64,000 nucleotides of DNA from the NCBI RefSeq assembly GCF_000172975.1, contig NZ_ABTR02000001.1, positions 1,340,501 through 1,404,500 on the forward strand. Direction: 5' to 3'. This document shows positions 1 through 8,118 of the stretch, in pieces. The translations under genes were made by a program, and so were the position numbers. The notes beneath the pieces were generated by a model, which was not told the origin of the DNA, did not search any database, and saw only the letters and a list, made by a program, of their open reading frames with translations. Every line of letters starts with the position of its first letter. The stretch's first letter is position 1. Origin of the DNA: Dethiosulfovibrio peptidovorans DSM 11002. GTDB taxonomy: Bacteria > Synergistota > Synergistia > Synergistales > Dethiosulfovibrionaceae.

Positions 1-343
1 TTCTGGTGACACCTTCCAGAGTTCCGCTGGAGGGAGAGGCCCTTATGAAGGCTCTGGTTCCCCTGGTCAGTTTTTCCATCCTGGTCTTGTCTCCCAGTAT
101 GCTACCGCCAGAGACGCCGCTGCTGGGGTCCACGGCAAGCACCGCCATCTTGTATCCTCTCTCACAGAGTGAGTAGCCAAGGGCCTCTATGAAGGTGCTC
201 TTCCCGACTCCGGGAACCCCTGTTATCCCTACTCTGACGGCGTTTCCAGTATTCGGTAATATCCTCTGGACGAGCTCCTGGGCAGGGCCGAAGTGTCTGG
301 GGACGTTGCTCTCTATAAGGGTTATCCCTCTGGAGAGAATCAT
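1..343 (-). CDS. meaB: MeaB/ArgK-type P-loop GTPase, N-terminal part (runs off left edge)
   Basis: MeaB proteins are GTPase chaperones that load and protect adenosylcobalamin in acyl-CoA mutases such as methylmalonyl-CoA mutase. The reading shows the Walker A loop GVPGVGKST, the LAVDPSS strand, the [12 protein letters not shown] segment and [15 protein letters not shown], all in family order; the rest lies outside the window. Codons between the amber stop at 371-373 and the first ATG (ERGILEGDR) already look like the family's N-terminal helix, so the gene seems to have lost its own start. The best remaining start is ATG at 341-343, with AAGGGGA just upstream, which shortens the N-terminus by roughly 15-20 residues. 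Upstream is a mutase remnant in the same frame. The identity is secure; whether the shortened protein works is not known. Confidence 0.88.
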   Translation of the reverse strand, partial: MILSRGITLIESNVPRHFGPAQELVQRILPNTGNAVRVGITGVPGVGKSTFIEALGYSLCERGYKMAVLAVDPSSGVSGGSILGDKTRMEKLTRGTRAFIRASPSSGTLEGVTR

Positions 344-370
344 CCTGTCCCCTTCGAGGATGCCCCTCTC

Positions 371-628
371 CTATGCCCAGAAAAACGAGAGCCTCGGGGC
401 GAAGTTGTCCACGTCCAGTCCCGCATCTATGCCGGTGCGGATGTATTCCAGGCCGTCGGCCGAGGAGTAGCCCAGTTCTATGTCGGCTGTGGCGCCTGCC
501 TCCTGCATCTGATAGCCCGATATACTTATGCTGTTGAACTTGGGCATATGCCGGGATGTGTAGGAGAATATGTCCCCTATGATCCTCATAGATGCGTCAG
601 GGGGGTATATGTAGATGTTTCGGACCAT
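371..628 (-). pseudogene. Remnant of methylmalonyl-CoA mutase large subunit
   Basis: An 85-codon frame carries a very well conserved internal stretch of the B12-dependent acyl-CoA mutase catalytic subunit: [45 protein letters not shown] and APRLSFFWA. In complete mutases of roughly 500-700 residues this lies inside the TIM barrel, so both the first part and everything after SFFWA are missing. Right after SFFWA comes TAG, followed in the same frame by meaB-like codons. Upstream of its ATG the mutase sequence stops at a promoter-like stretch. The simplest reading is a deletion that removed most of a mutase gene next to meaB. The fragment cannot form an enzyme. Family assignment is by motif and is strong. 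Confidence 0.85.
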
Positions 629-639
629 TAGTATCTCGT

Positions 640-667
640 ATTATTCCAGCGTCCCGACCGATGTCAA
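640..667 (-). promoter_or_regulatory. Sigma-70-type promoter reading into the mutase remnant and meaB
   Basis: On the minus strand TTGACA (662-667) is followed after 16 bases by AATAAT (640-645). The start site would fall only a few bases before the ATG of the mutase remnant at 628. If active, it would transcribe the remnant as an untranslatable or short leader for meaB. This is prediction from consensus only. Confidence 0.4.
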
Positions 668-880
668 GCTATATCGATCACGAGCTGTTCGTCGTCCCGT
701 TCGGGAGGTGGTCGTTTTTTGACTTTTTGTATAATAGAGACATCGTCTGGAGATCTCTCCCTTGGTTAGCGTTTTAGAGCGGGATGAGGGGGGGAAGATT
801 CCGTCAATTGTCGGTCCGAGAGATAAATTTATGTTATTATATAAATTTACAGCGGTAAGGCCCTTGCATGGGTCAGGCGT

Positions 881-900
881 TCTCCCCGATATTGGGGAGA
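881..900 (+). promoter_or_regulatory. Short hairpin with T-run before the betaine-binding protein gene
   Basis: TCTCCCC and GGGGAGA form a 7-bp stem around a 6-base loop, followed by CTTTTT. It lies about 22 bases before the ATG at 923 and ahead of the ribosome site GAGGAG. It could be a weak attenuator or an operator. The rest of the 629-922 gap is AT-rich and shows nothing else I can name. Confidence 0.35.
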
Positions 901-922
901 CTTTTTCGAGAGGAGTCGATGT

Positions 923-1915
923 ATGAGAAAGAGTACGAAGTTTTTCAGTGTAATTTTGACGTTGGGGGTTATTCTCTCCTCCGTGGCGGCCTCGGCTGGG
1001 TCTAAGATAGTCTTTGCCGATTTCAGCTGGGAAAGCGCCCAGTTCCACAACAGGGTGGCCGGTTACATACTGGAGCACGGATTCGACCGCGAGGTAGCCT
1101 ATTCGCTTACCGAGGAGATGCCCGGTTTCCTGGGACTGGAGAGAGGCGATCTTCAGCTTGCCATGGAGACGTGGGTGGATAACTCCATAGCCATCTGGGA
1201 TAAGATAACGAAGAAGGGGAAGGTCCTGGAGATGGGGAAAAATTACCCCAACGCTCCTCAGGGCTGGTATGTCCCCACGTTCATCATAGAGGGAGATCCC
1301 GAGAGAGGGATAGAGCCTCTCGCCCCGGATCTTAGATCGGTTACGGATCTTCCTAAGTACTGGAAGATCTTTCAGGATCCGGAGAACAAGGATAAAGGCC
1401 GTTTCCTGAACGGGCCCACCGGTTGGCCGATCAGCATCAAGAACGTCGACAGGCTGAAAGCGTACGGACTCGACGATACATACGTTAACTTTTACGCCGG
1501 TTCCGGTGCGGCTCTGGCCGTCGGTATAGCCAGTGCCTACGAAAAGGGAAGGCCGGTTCTGGCCTATTATTGGGAGCCTACCCCTCTGCTCGGAAAATAC
1601 GACATGACCAAGCTGGAGGAGCCGCCCTACGATCCGAAGGTATGGAAGGAAACTGGTATGTGCGCCTTCCCCGCCTGTAGAGTCCTCAAAACCGGAAACC
1701 GTGCATTTCTGGAATCCGAGCCGGAGATCAGGGATTTCGTAGAGAGGTACGAGACCTCCTTAGAGCTGACCAGCGAAGCTCTCGCCGTCATGGATACCGA
1801 GGGGATGAGCGGTCCCCAGGCGGCGGAGTGGTTCCTGAAAGAGCATCCCGAGGTGTGGTCGTCCTGGGTAGACGAAGAAGTGAGGGCGAAGGTATCCAAG
1901 GCCTTAGGCCTTTAA
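923..1915 (+). CDS. Glycine betaine/choline/carnitine-type ABC substrate-binding protein (OpuAC family)
   Basis: This is an exported solute-binding protein of the OpuAC class, which captures quaternary ammonium compounds outside the inner membrane. Residues 1-25 form a signal peptide (charged MRKSTK, hydrophobic core, cleavage near ASAG). The mature part begins with IVFADFSWESAQFHN, typical of the family, and has aromatic residues at the usual ligand-cage regions (METWVDN, GWYVP, PTGWP, YYWEPTP). The length of 330 residues is normal. No permease or ATPase lies nearby, so it must work with a transporter encoded elsewhere. The next gene, 19 bases downstream, is a choline/carnitine acyltransferase homologue, which makes a carnitine-like ligand attractive, though this is inferred from context only. 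A GAGGAG ribosome site precedes the ATG. Confidence 0.85.
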   Translation: MRKSTKFFSVILTLGVILSSVAASAGSKIVFADFSWESAQFHNRVAGYILEHGFDREVAYSLTEEMPGFLGLERGDLQLAMETWVDNSIAIWDKITKKGKVLEMGKNYPNAPQGWYVPTFIIEGDPERGIEPLAPDLRSVTDLPKYWKIFQDPENKDKGRFLNGPTGWPISIKNVDRLKAYGLDDTYVNFYAGSGAALAVGIASAYEKGRPVLAYYWEPTPLLGKYDMTKLEEPPYDPKVWKETGMCAFPACRVLKTGNRAFLESEPEIRDFVERYETSLELTSEALAVMDTEGMSGPQAAEWFLKEHPEVWSSWVDEEVRAKVSKALGL

Positions 1916-1934
1916 TTAAGGGGAGGTGATCGTC

Positions 1935-3680
1935 TTGTCCGGTTCGGCTATGGAAGGTTCGTCTCGACGTCTGCCTTTCGACGATCCTTACGGCAGCGCG
2001 GAAAAATTGGTTTCATGGGCGGAACCACTGCTTTCTACGGAGGAGTTGGATCTTTCAAGAAGGGCGGTCATGGACTTCTGCGCCGGGCCGGCCTCCCTTT
2101 TGCAGCGGGAGCTGAATCGTCTCAGAAATGACGACGACGAAATATTGGAGCTTCTGCCCTATTGGAGAGGATGGTACCTAGAGCAGAGGGAGCCTCTGCC
2201 GGTACACGTCAATCCATTTTACCTGTTTGACGGAGATGAGATCACCGAGGACGATCCTCTCCGTATCGCCGCCCGTCTCTCCTTGGCTGCGGCCTCCTTT
2301 TGTTCCCGTATAGATCTGGGGGATATCCCTCCGGACGAGTTCAGAGGGGAGCCTCTCTGTATGGATCGTTACGACACTTTGTTCCGGTCCTCCAGGGGAG
2401 CCTTTTCCGGTAAGGACAGGGTGATGGTCGGAGATCCTGAAAGCCTTGCCGGTCGATCCGCTCTCATATCGGTGAGAGGACGACTTTTCCTGGTCGAGCT
2501 TATATCTCCGGAGGGGGAGCTTAGGGATTTCGACGATCTCGTCGACGTTCTGAATTCCCTTTGGCTAGATTATAAAGAGGATGAGCTTCCCATAGGACTG
2601 ATGACCTGTCCCGACAGAGATGGAGCCGCGAGGATCAGGAGGGAGCTCTGCATGGACGAGGAAAACGTCCGTGCCCTTGCCTCCTTGGAGGGGGCTTTGT
2701 TCGCCCTCTGTTTGGACGGCGACTGCGGCCCGGAGCTCTACGACGGAGCCAAGCATTTTCTCTTCGACGGAGGGAGGAACCGATGGTTCGAGAAGTCCTT
2801 CCAGATAGTAGTGACATCTGACGGACACTGCGGGTTGAACTTCGAGCATTCGGGCAGGGATGGAACCTACGTCGGTAGGCTGGTTCGAGAGATCCTGACC
2901 GGTTGCGGTGCGGCCGGAACCGGTCGGTCCGATATGTCCGATCCTTCGGAGCTGATTTTCTTCCGTTCTCCCAGACTGGTCGATCTTTTGGAGAAGGCCC
3001 GGAAGGACTGTGAGGAACTGGGAAACTCGATAGTCCAGCGTCCTTTCGTCTTCGATCTTTTCGGACGGGATAGGATAAAGAGCGGCGGAGTCAGTCCAGA
3101 TGCATTCGTACAGATCGCCATGCTCCTGGCCCAGAAAGAGATATGGGACGAGTGGCAGAGCGTCTACGAATCGGTTCAGCTGCGTCGTTTCAAGGGCGGT
3201 AGGACCGAGGGGACCCGGCCTCTGACCACAGAGTCCGCGGCTTTCGTCGACGCCTTTCTGTCGGGGAAGTCCTGCTGCGATACGCTGAAGTCCCTTCTAC
3301 AGAAGGCGGGAGAAGCCCACAGGGACAGAATAGCTCAGTGCATGGACGGCAAGGGGCCGGAGGGGCATCTATCCCTTCTGAGAAGGATATGGAGGGAGAG
3401 AGGCGAGGATCTGAACATCCTTAAAGAGCCGGAGCTCTATAGCTCTCCCGCCTGGCGAAGGCTGACCAGAAACGTCATATCCTCCAGCACCACCAAGGGC
3501 GACGGGTTGAGGCTGGCTGGCTACGGACCGGCGGAGCCCGGAGGACTCAGTTCCAGATACCTTTCCAGACGGGGGGAGCTTATCTTCCACGTGGCTTCCT
3601 GGAAGAGCGACGGAGACCTGGCCGATAGATACGTGGCTTCACTGAAAAAAGCCCTCTCCGAGATGGAAAAGATACTCTAG
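1935..3680 (+). CDS. Choline/carnitine O-acyltransferase family protein
   Basis: The family moves acyl groups between CoA and choline or carnitine and is best known from eukaryotes. Landmarks appear in the right order: KHFLFDGGRNRWFEKSFQ, then GLNFEHSGRDGT with the candidate catalytic His near residue 305, GGRTEGTRPLTTESAAFVDA, KAGEAHRD, a Ser/Thr-rich SSSTTKGDGL segment, GYGPAEP and a C-terminal FHVASWKSDGD strand. About 580 residues matches the family's full core, with no mitochondrial-type targeting extension, so it is probably cytoplasmic. The TTG at 1935 follows GGGAGGTGAT at good spacing; ATG at 1950 and GTG at 1926 are alternatives. It follows a betaine-type binding protein and probably shares its transcript. 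Family membership is clear to me; the substrate (carnitine, choline or another amine alcohol) cannot be read from the sequence. Confidence 0.85.
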   Translation: MSGSAMEGSSRRLPFDDPYGSAEKLVSWAEPLLSTEELDLSRRAVMDFCAGPASLLQRELNRLRNDDDEILELLPYWRGWYLEQREPLPVHVNPFYLFDGDEITEDDPLRIAARLSLAAASFCSRIDLGDIPPDEFRGEPLCMDRYDTLFRSSRGAFSGKDRVMVGDPESLAGRSALISVRGRLFLVELISPEGELRDFDDLVDVLNSLWLDYKEDELPIGLMTCPDRDGAARIRRELCMDEENVRALASLEGALFALCLDGDCGPELYDGAKHFLFDGGRNRWFEKSFQIVVTSDGHCGLNFEHSGRDGTYVGRLVREILTGCGAAGTGRSDMSDPSELIFFRSPRLVDLLEKARKDCEELGNSIVQRPFVFDLFGRDRIKSGGVSPDAFVQIAMLLAQKEIWDEWQSVYESVQLRRFKGGRTEGTRPLTTESAAFVDAFLSGKSCCDTLKSLLQKAGEAHRDRIAQCMDGKGPEGHLSLLRRIWRERGEDLNILKEPELYSSPAWRRLTRNVISSSTTKGDGLRLAGYGPAEPGGLSSRYLSRRGELIFHVASWKSDGDLADRYVASLKKALSEMEKIL

Positions 3681-3707
3681 GGTTTCTTTCCTAGGAGCCC
3701 CGGACGA

Positions 3708-3753
3708 AAGCCGTAAGGCGCGAGACCCCTAGGGATCTCGCGCCTTACGGCTT
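3708..3753. terminator. Bidirectional terminator, 18-bp stem
   Basis: AAGCCGTAAGGCGCGAGA pairs perfectly with its complement across a 10-base loop. It sits between two convergent genes and its right arm overlaps the TAA stop of the minus-strand gene. T-runs are short on both sides. Confidence 0.75.
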
Positions 3754-5881
3754 ATATGTCTCTATGGTTTTTCTCGTACCAGGAGGGGCCTATCCTGTGA
3801 AGGGTCTCCACTACCTGAGGGTCGAACAGCGTCCCCGAGCCCCGGTCGAAGAGCTCCAATATGTCCTTGAGATCCCAGCTTTCTTTGTAGCTCCTTCTGC
3901 TGGATAAGGCGTCGAAGGTGTCTGCCACAGCCACGATTCTTCCGGCCAGGCTTATCTCTTCCCCCTTCAGTCCCAGGGGATAGCCGCTCCCGTCTAATTT
4001 TTCGTGATGTTCCAGCAATGCCTCTTTCGCCACCTCGCTCAAGGCAACAGTAGCCATGATATCCTTGCCGATGGAGGGATGTTCCTTTATCCTTCCATAT
4101 TCTTCTTCGGTAAGTTTATCCGGTTTCTGGAGGATCGCATCCGGTATCCCTATCTTGCCTACGTCGTGCAGGGTCGCTCCCAGGTATAGCTCTTCTACGA
4201 AGTCGTCCGAAAGGCCCATCGCTATGGCCAGCTCCCTCGACAGGGATGCGACCCGGTCGGAATGCCCCCTGGTGTCCTGATCCTTGGCGTCGACCGCCGC
4301 AACGATGGCCTTTATGGCGCCCTGTATGGCCTGGCCCCTTTGTTGCTCTCTTTGCAGGGCCACCGAGAACCAGCAAGCGGTCAGGACCACCGCGACGGCG
4401 CTCCCGAGATCCTCCTCGGAGACCTTGCCGGTCCAGCCGAGTTCCACCAGCCCCTCCCATCCTGATGGTGGTTTTATGAACATATGGTACCTTTCCGAGT
4501 CTCCCGGAAGCTTCACCAGGGAGGTACCGTCGTCCTGGGATATTACCTCTCCTCTTTTCATGATTTCGGAAACGACTCGGGATGATACGTGTTTTTTTAT
4601 CAATTTTATGGAGGTCAGCTTATCTATCTCCGGCCAAACTCGATCCAGAACCGTCTCCGGCGACTTTCCGATGTCCCCGTCCTTCCAAGCACCGAAGGTT
4701 ATCGATGCCAGAAGGTTGGAATAAAGGGCTCCCATCTTGGCCGATCGAGAGAGCCCCAGCAGTCTGTATGCCACTGATATCAGATAGGACGAGAGCCCCA
4801 GGACCACAGCCGTACCGGGAGAGAGCCAAAGACCCCACAGAGAGAGCAATATAAAGGGTATTGTCGTCGTGCCGATAACCATTATAGATACTACGACCCA
4901 GCTCCATATCGGAGGAGCCAAAAGTCCGATCGCTCCGCAACAGAGTATGGATATAAAGCTCAGCAAGGTTTCATAGGTTCTGGGCCCCGACCGGATGCAG
5001 CCAGGGTCAAGAAGGGTCGCTATAGAGAGAGCCATGAAGGAGGCACCGGGAATCGGCCTCACCGCCCCTTGGCTATAGAGGGAGACAGTGTCCTGTATTC
5101 CCAGGCCGGCGGCATTTACTCCTACGACGACCAAGGCGTCCTCGAAGGCGTCTTTGGGTACCCTGCCGGCCAGGACGTCCGAGTATTCGTAGACAGGTAT
5201 CTCCTCCAGGGGACGATGGGTTAGCCATATGCCTCCTTCGTCGTTCATGGGAAAGGCCCGATCTCCGAGCATAAGAGTCGGCCGCTCCATCTCTTCCGAT
5301 ATGGTCAGCGCTCCTCCTTCGTGGGTGAGAGCCGCTGCCAGAGGAAGTGACGGCTGTTTCCCCTCTCCGACGGTCCACAGAGGGACAACGAACCTATACA
5401 GTCCGTCTACGTCGGGGACCACATTGGCGATTCCGAAGGATTTCGCCGATAGAACCAGGTCTTTGTATGGTAGCACCGGTTTTACCGTTCCGTTCTGTTC
5501 GGTCAGATGGTAGGCTACGACGCAGTTGCTCTGTTCCTCGACTTTTTCTGCCAGGAAGCGATCTTGCCAGGAGACCGATTTTTCCGGGAATATCATGTCC
5601 AGCACTACGGTGCGGGCATCGTGCAGCTGGGTTAGAAGTCTTCCGTGTACCGACCTGGGCCAAGGCCACCCTCCGAGCTCCATGAAGGAAGGCTCCTGTG
5701 CCAGGACCAGGATGATCTTGTCTCTCATCTCGGGGGCGGCGAGAGAGTCGGCGTAACGGTCCATGAGGAGCCGATCCAATCGGACGAATATGTCCAGGGG
5801 GTATATCGCCAGTACCGTTCCTAGGGCCGTCACCATGAGGAGGAGCAGGCCTCTGCGTCGAAAGTATCTGGAATGTCTCAT
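3752..5881 (-). CDS. CHASE2 sensor with HD-GYP c-di-GMP phosphodiesterase domain
   Basis: A membrane signalling enzyme likely to hydrolyse cyclic di-GMP in response to an external signal. Residues 11-30 are a first membrane segment. A CHASE2-like extracytoplasmic domain follows to about residue 290, with DKIILVLAQE, WPWPRSVHGRLL and VVLDMIFPE. Three closely spaced membrane segments at about 305-375 are typical after CHASE2. The HD-GYP domain carries HDVGKIGIPD near 573 and HHEKLDGSGYP near 626, followed by ADTFDALSSRRSYK, so the metal and GYP motifs are intact. The start overlaps the stop of the preceding gene in an ATGA arrangement, which indicates translational coupling; that partner is an exported protein and may be part of the sensing. 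Confidence 0.9.
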   Translation of the reverse strand: MRHSRYFRRRGLLLLMVTALGTVLAIYPLDIFVRLDRLLMDRYADSLAAPEMRDKIILVLAQEPSFMELGGWPWPRSVHGRLLTQLHDARTVVLDMIFPEKSVSWQDRFLAEKVEEQSNCVVAYHLTEQNGTVKPVLPYKDLVLSAKSFGIANVVPDVDGLYRFVVPLWTVGEGKQPSLPLAAALTHEGGALTISEEMERPTLMLGDRAFPMNDEGGIWLTHRPLEEIPVYEYSDVLAGRVPKDAFEDALVVVGVNAAGLGIQDTVSLYSQGAVRPIPGASFMALSIATLLDPGCIRSGPRTYETLLSFISILCCGAIGLLAPPIWSWVVVSIMVIGTTTIPFILLSLWGLWLSPGTAVVLGLSSYLISVAYRLLGLSRSAKMGALYSNLLASITFGAWKDGDIGKSPETVLDRVWPEIDKLTSIKLIKKHVSSRVVSEIMKRGEVISQDDGTSLVKLPGDSERYHMFIKPPSGWEGLVELGWTGKVSEEDLGSAVAVVLTACWFSVALQREQQRGQAIQGAIKAIVAAVDAKDQDTRGHSDRVASLSRELAIAMGLSDDFVEELYLGATLHDVGKIGIPDAILQKPDKLTEEEYGRIKEHPSIGKDIMATVALSEVAKEALLEHHEKLDGSGYPLGLKGEEISLAGRIVAVADTFDALSSRRSYKESWDLKDILELFDRGSGTLFDPQVVETLHRIGPSWYEKNHRDI

Positions 5882-6768
5882 CTATCACCCTGTCGGGTTG
5901 GGACCTGTCGGGCCATTCTTATATTTATAACGTTTCCTCTGACCGCCGCGACTTTCGATATTACCGTTACGTTGCAGGGTATCCTGAAATCGAAGCCGTT
6001 GGCCTCTATGACGGAGGCGGCCTCGTCCGATATTGTCACGGTTCCGTCCTGGGCGACCGATATGTCGTCGGATATGACCAGAGGTTTCCCCTCTGCGGCC
6101 CAGGCGGGGGAGATCCCCCAGGATATACCCCTTGAAGAGAGCTCGCCCTTTTCAAGGGAGAACGCGCCTCTCTCGACGAAGGTCTCTTTGTCCATGAATG
6201 GAGCTCCATATACCTGTTTTCCCGATCTTGACACCACTGTGAGTATCATGGATGGTTTAAAGGGACGATCCCCAAAGTTCAGCACCAGACGGTTGAACCC
6301 GTTCCCCTCGTAGGTAGGGACCTCCTTGTTTTTAAGGTTGGGAACTTTCGAGGCCACCGCTCCTCGGAGGTCTTTCATCGGTAGATGTCCTACAACGGTG
6401 TAGATCTGTCCGTCCCAGGAACCTCTCTCTATGGAGACTCCCTTTATGGTTCCCTCTACGGAGGTCCTTACCTCGTCGTAGGTCATGAAATCCTTTATTG
6501 TGGTCGTGGATTGGATGGATATGCCGTTTACGAACTCCAGAAGGTTTCTCCTGAGGTCTAAAATGGCGGCCCTTTGTGCCAGCAACTTTGCCCTGCCGGG
6601 CGACTCTACCCAGTCCGGAGCGACTCCCTGCCCGGTCGCGGCGATCCTGTCCTCGGACCACAGTATCAGAGGATCCACGAGATCCGATCCCTCGATGGAT
6701 CTAAACGACGCTGCCAAAGCGACTATCGCAGCCAGGAAGGCGAAAAACGGTTTAGGCGATCTTCTCAT
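5878..6768 (-). CDS. Exported protein with an LPP20-like region, coupled to the CHASE2/HD-GYP gene
   Basis: About 296 residues with an N-terminal signal peptide or anchor (MRRSPKPFFAFLAAIVALAA). The next 110 residues contain PGRAKLLAQRAAILDLRRNL, a strand with VNGISIQSTTT, and VSIERGSWDGQIYTVVGH. This pattern of an Ala-rich helix followed by a small alpha/beta domain is seen in LPP20/FlgT-like surface proteins. The C-terminal half is unrecognised and may be a second domain. The ATG at 6766-6768 follows AAAAGGAGG. The stop overlaps the start of the CHASE2/HD-GYP gene by four bases, so the two are co-translated, and I infer a role at the cell surface linked to that sensor. The LPP20 resemblance is tentative. 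Confidence 0.55.
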   Translation of the reverse strand: MRRSPKPFFAFLAAIVALAASFRSIEGSDLVDPLILWSEDRIAATGQGVAPDWVESPGRAKLLAQRAAILDLRRNLLEFVNGISIQSTTTIKDFMTYDEVRTSVEGTIKGVSIERGSWDGQIYTVVGHLPMKDLRGAVASKVPNLKNKEVPTYEGNGFNRLVLNFGDRPFKPSMILTVVSRSGKQVYGAPFMDKETFVERGAFSLEKGELSSRGISWGISPAWAAEGKPLVISDDISVAQDGTVTISDEAASVIEANGFDFRIPCNVTVISKVAAVRGNVINIRMARQVPTRQGDR

Positions 6769-6885
6769 GGCGAAACCTCCTTTTCCCATATAATACTGTA
6801 ATCCTAGGCTAGTAAACAAGGAGAGCGGCCTAGCGAGGTCAACTCGGATAGTGCATAATGTCGCTATATTTTGGGGGTTTTTACG

Positions 6886-8118
6886 ATGGCAATATATATA
6901 GCATCCATAGACGTTCTAGAGCCCGGTATGGTGGTGGGACGGCCTATCTTCGGAGCCGGAGGGATCCCTCTGGTCACCCAGGGGATTCCTCTCTCGAGGG
7001 CTTTGATAAACGCCATACGCAGGCAGAAGATAGAGCAGATATACATAAAAGACGACTCCGATGGGCCGTCCGAGACTCCGCAAGGACTTTTATCCCACGA
7101 ACTGGAGAGGGAGGGCAGACGAAAGGTCGAGGCCATCTTCTCGAAAGCGGTGGAGAAAATGTCCATTTCCGTGAAGGATATCGAGGTCTTGTCCGATTTG
7201 CTCTCTTCCGTTATGGCGGAGCTCTCAAGAGGCGGTTCTCTGACCATGGGCAGCCTAAAGGCAGTGGCTGACATGGACAAGGTGACCTTCGACCACTGTT
7301 GGTCCGTGGCTGTGTTGTCCCTTGCCCTGTACAGGGAGGCCATAGAGGACGGCTGGCTTCCCTTGGGGACCTTCCAGGACGGTATAAATATGGGACTGGG
7401 AGCGGTTCTACACGACATAGGAAAACTGAAGGTTCCGCTGGAGATACTCAATAAACCGGGCATGCTGAACGAGAAGGAGTGGGAGGAGATGAGGCTCCAT
7501 CCCTGGCATGGACTGGAGCTCGTAAGGAACCAGCCGAACGTGATGCCCATGGCGAGGGGGATCATAATCCACCATCATCAAAGGTTGGACGGCAAGGGGT
7601 ACGGTCCTAGAAGCAGTGAGAATATCCTGTCCGGCGATAAAATCCCCAAAATAGTCCGTCTCGCCTCCGTGGCCGACGTGTACGACGCCATAGCAACCGA
7701 CCGCCCCTATCGTCCGGGTTATCTTCCCTGGGAGGTCCTTCGGACGATGAGGAAGTCGCTGGGCGACGCACTGGACGCCAAGGCCTTCTCTCTTCTGGAG
7801 AGGATGGTGGTCCCTTTCCCTATAGGGTGTTTCGTCCTTCTCAAGAGGGGGGAGGTCTGCATGGTCACCCGCTCTGATGGCCCGTGGGGAAGGGTATTGG
7901 CACTGATGACTCCCTTAAAGGGACGGGCTTTAGGGGATATCTTCAGTTTTGGAGCCGAGGACGTGCTTTTGGGTGGTACCACCCTCCAGGGGTTGGCCTG
8001 GAGGGTTAGGCGGGAGTTCTTCTCTGTTTTGGGAAAGGATGACAAAAGGCTTGATCCGTCAGGATGGTCGGTCTTGTCCGACTGGAAAGATCGACTCCTC
8101 AAGGCATTCGGTCGGTGA
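6886..8118 (+). CDS. HD-GYP domain protein (probable c-di-GMP phosphodiesterase)
   Basis: About 410 residues with no membrane segment, so probably cytoplasmic. Residues 1-60 look like the short N-terminal domain common in such proteins (LEPGMVVGRPIFG, GIPLSRALINAIRRQ). A helical stretch follows, then the HD-GYP domain: HCWSVAVLSLAL, HDIGKLKVPLEILNKPG near 176, HHHQRLDGKGYGP near 230 and DVYDAIATDRPYR. All metal and GYP residues are present. The last 100 residues add a beta-rich tail of unknown role. The ATG at 6886 is preceded by GGGGG at 6873-6877. It is divergent from the other HD-GYP locus, so two c-di-GMP phosphodiesterase genes share one upstream region. The 3' end overlaps the convergent M20D gene by 20 bases. 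Confidence 0.88.
   Translation: MAIYIASIDVLEPGMVVGRPIFGAGGIPLVTQGIPLSRALINAIRRQKIEQIYIKDDSDGPSETPQGLLSHELEREGRRKVEAIFSKAVEKMSISVKDIEVLSDLLSSVMAELSRGGSLTMGSLKAVADMDKVTFDHCWSVAVLSLALYREAIEDGWLPLGTFQDGINMGLGAVLHDIGKLKVPLEILNKPGMLNEKEWEEMRLHPWHGLELVRNQPNVMPMARGIIIHHHQRLDGKGYGPRSSENILSGDKIPKIVRLASVADVYDAIATDRPYRPGYLPWEVLRTMRKSLGDALDAKAFSLLERMVVPFPIGCFVLLKRGEVCMVTRSDGPWGRVLALMTPLKGRALGDIFSFGAEDVLLGGTTLQGLAWRVRREFFSVLGKDDKRLDPSGWSVLSDWKDRLLKAFGR

Noticed and set aside
371-373. Amber codon between mutase fragment and meaB as a pyrrolysine or readthrough site giving a mutase-MeaB fusion.
   Set aside because: The mutase part is only about 85 residues from inside the barrel, so readthrough would not make a working fusion; deletion explains it better.
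719-736. TTGACT followed by TATAAT in the first intergenic gap.
   Set aside because: Spacing is five bases, far too short for a sigma-70 promoter.
4116-4724. Long overlapping frames on both strands inside the CHASE2/HD-GYP gene.
   Set aside because: They lack recognisable motifs and ribosome sites and lie wholly inside a gene with clear domains; shadows of a GC-rich coding region.
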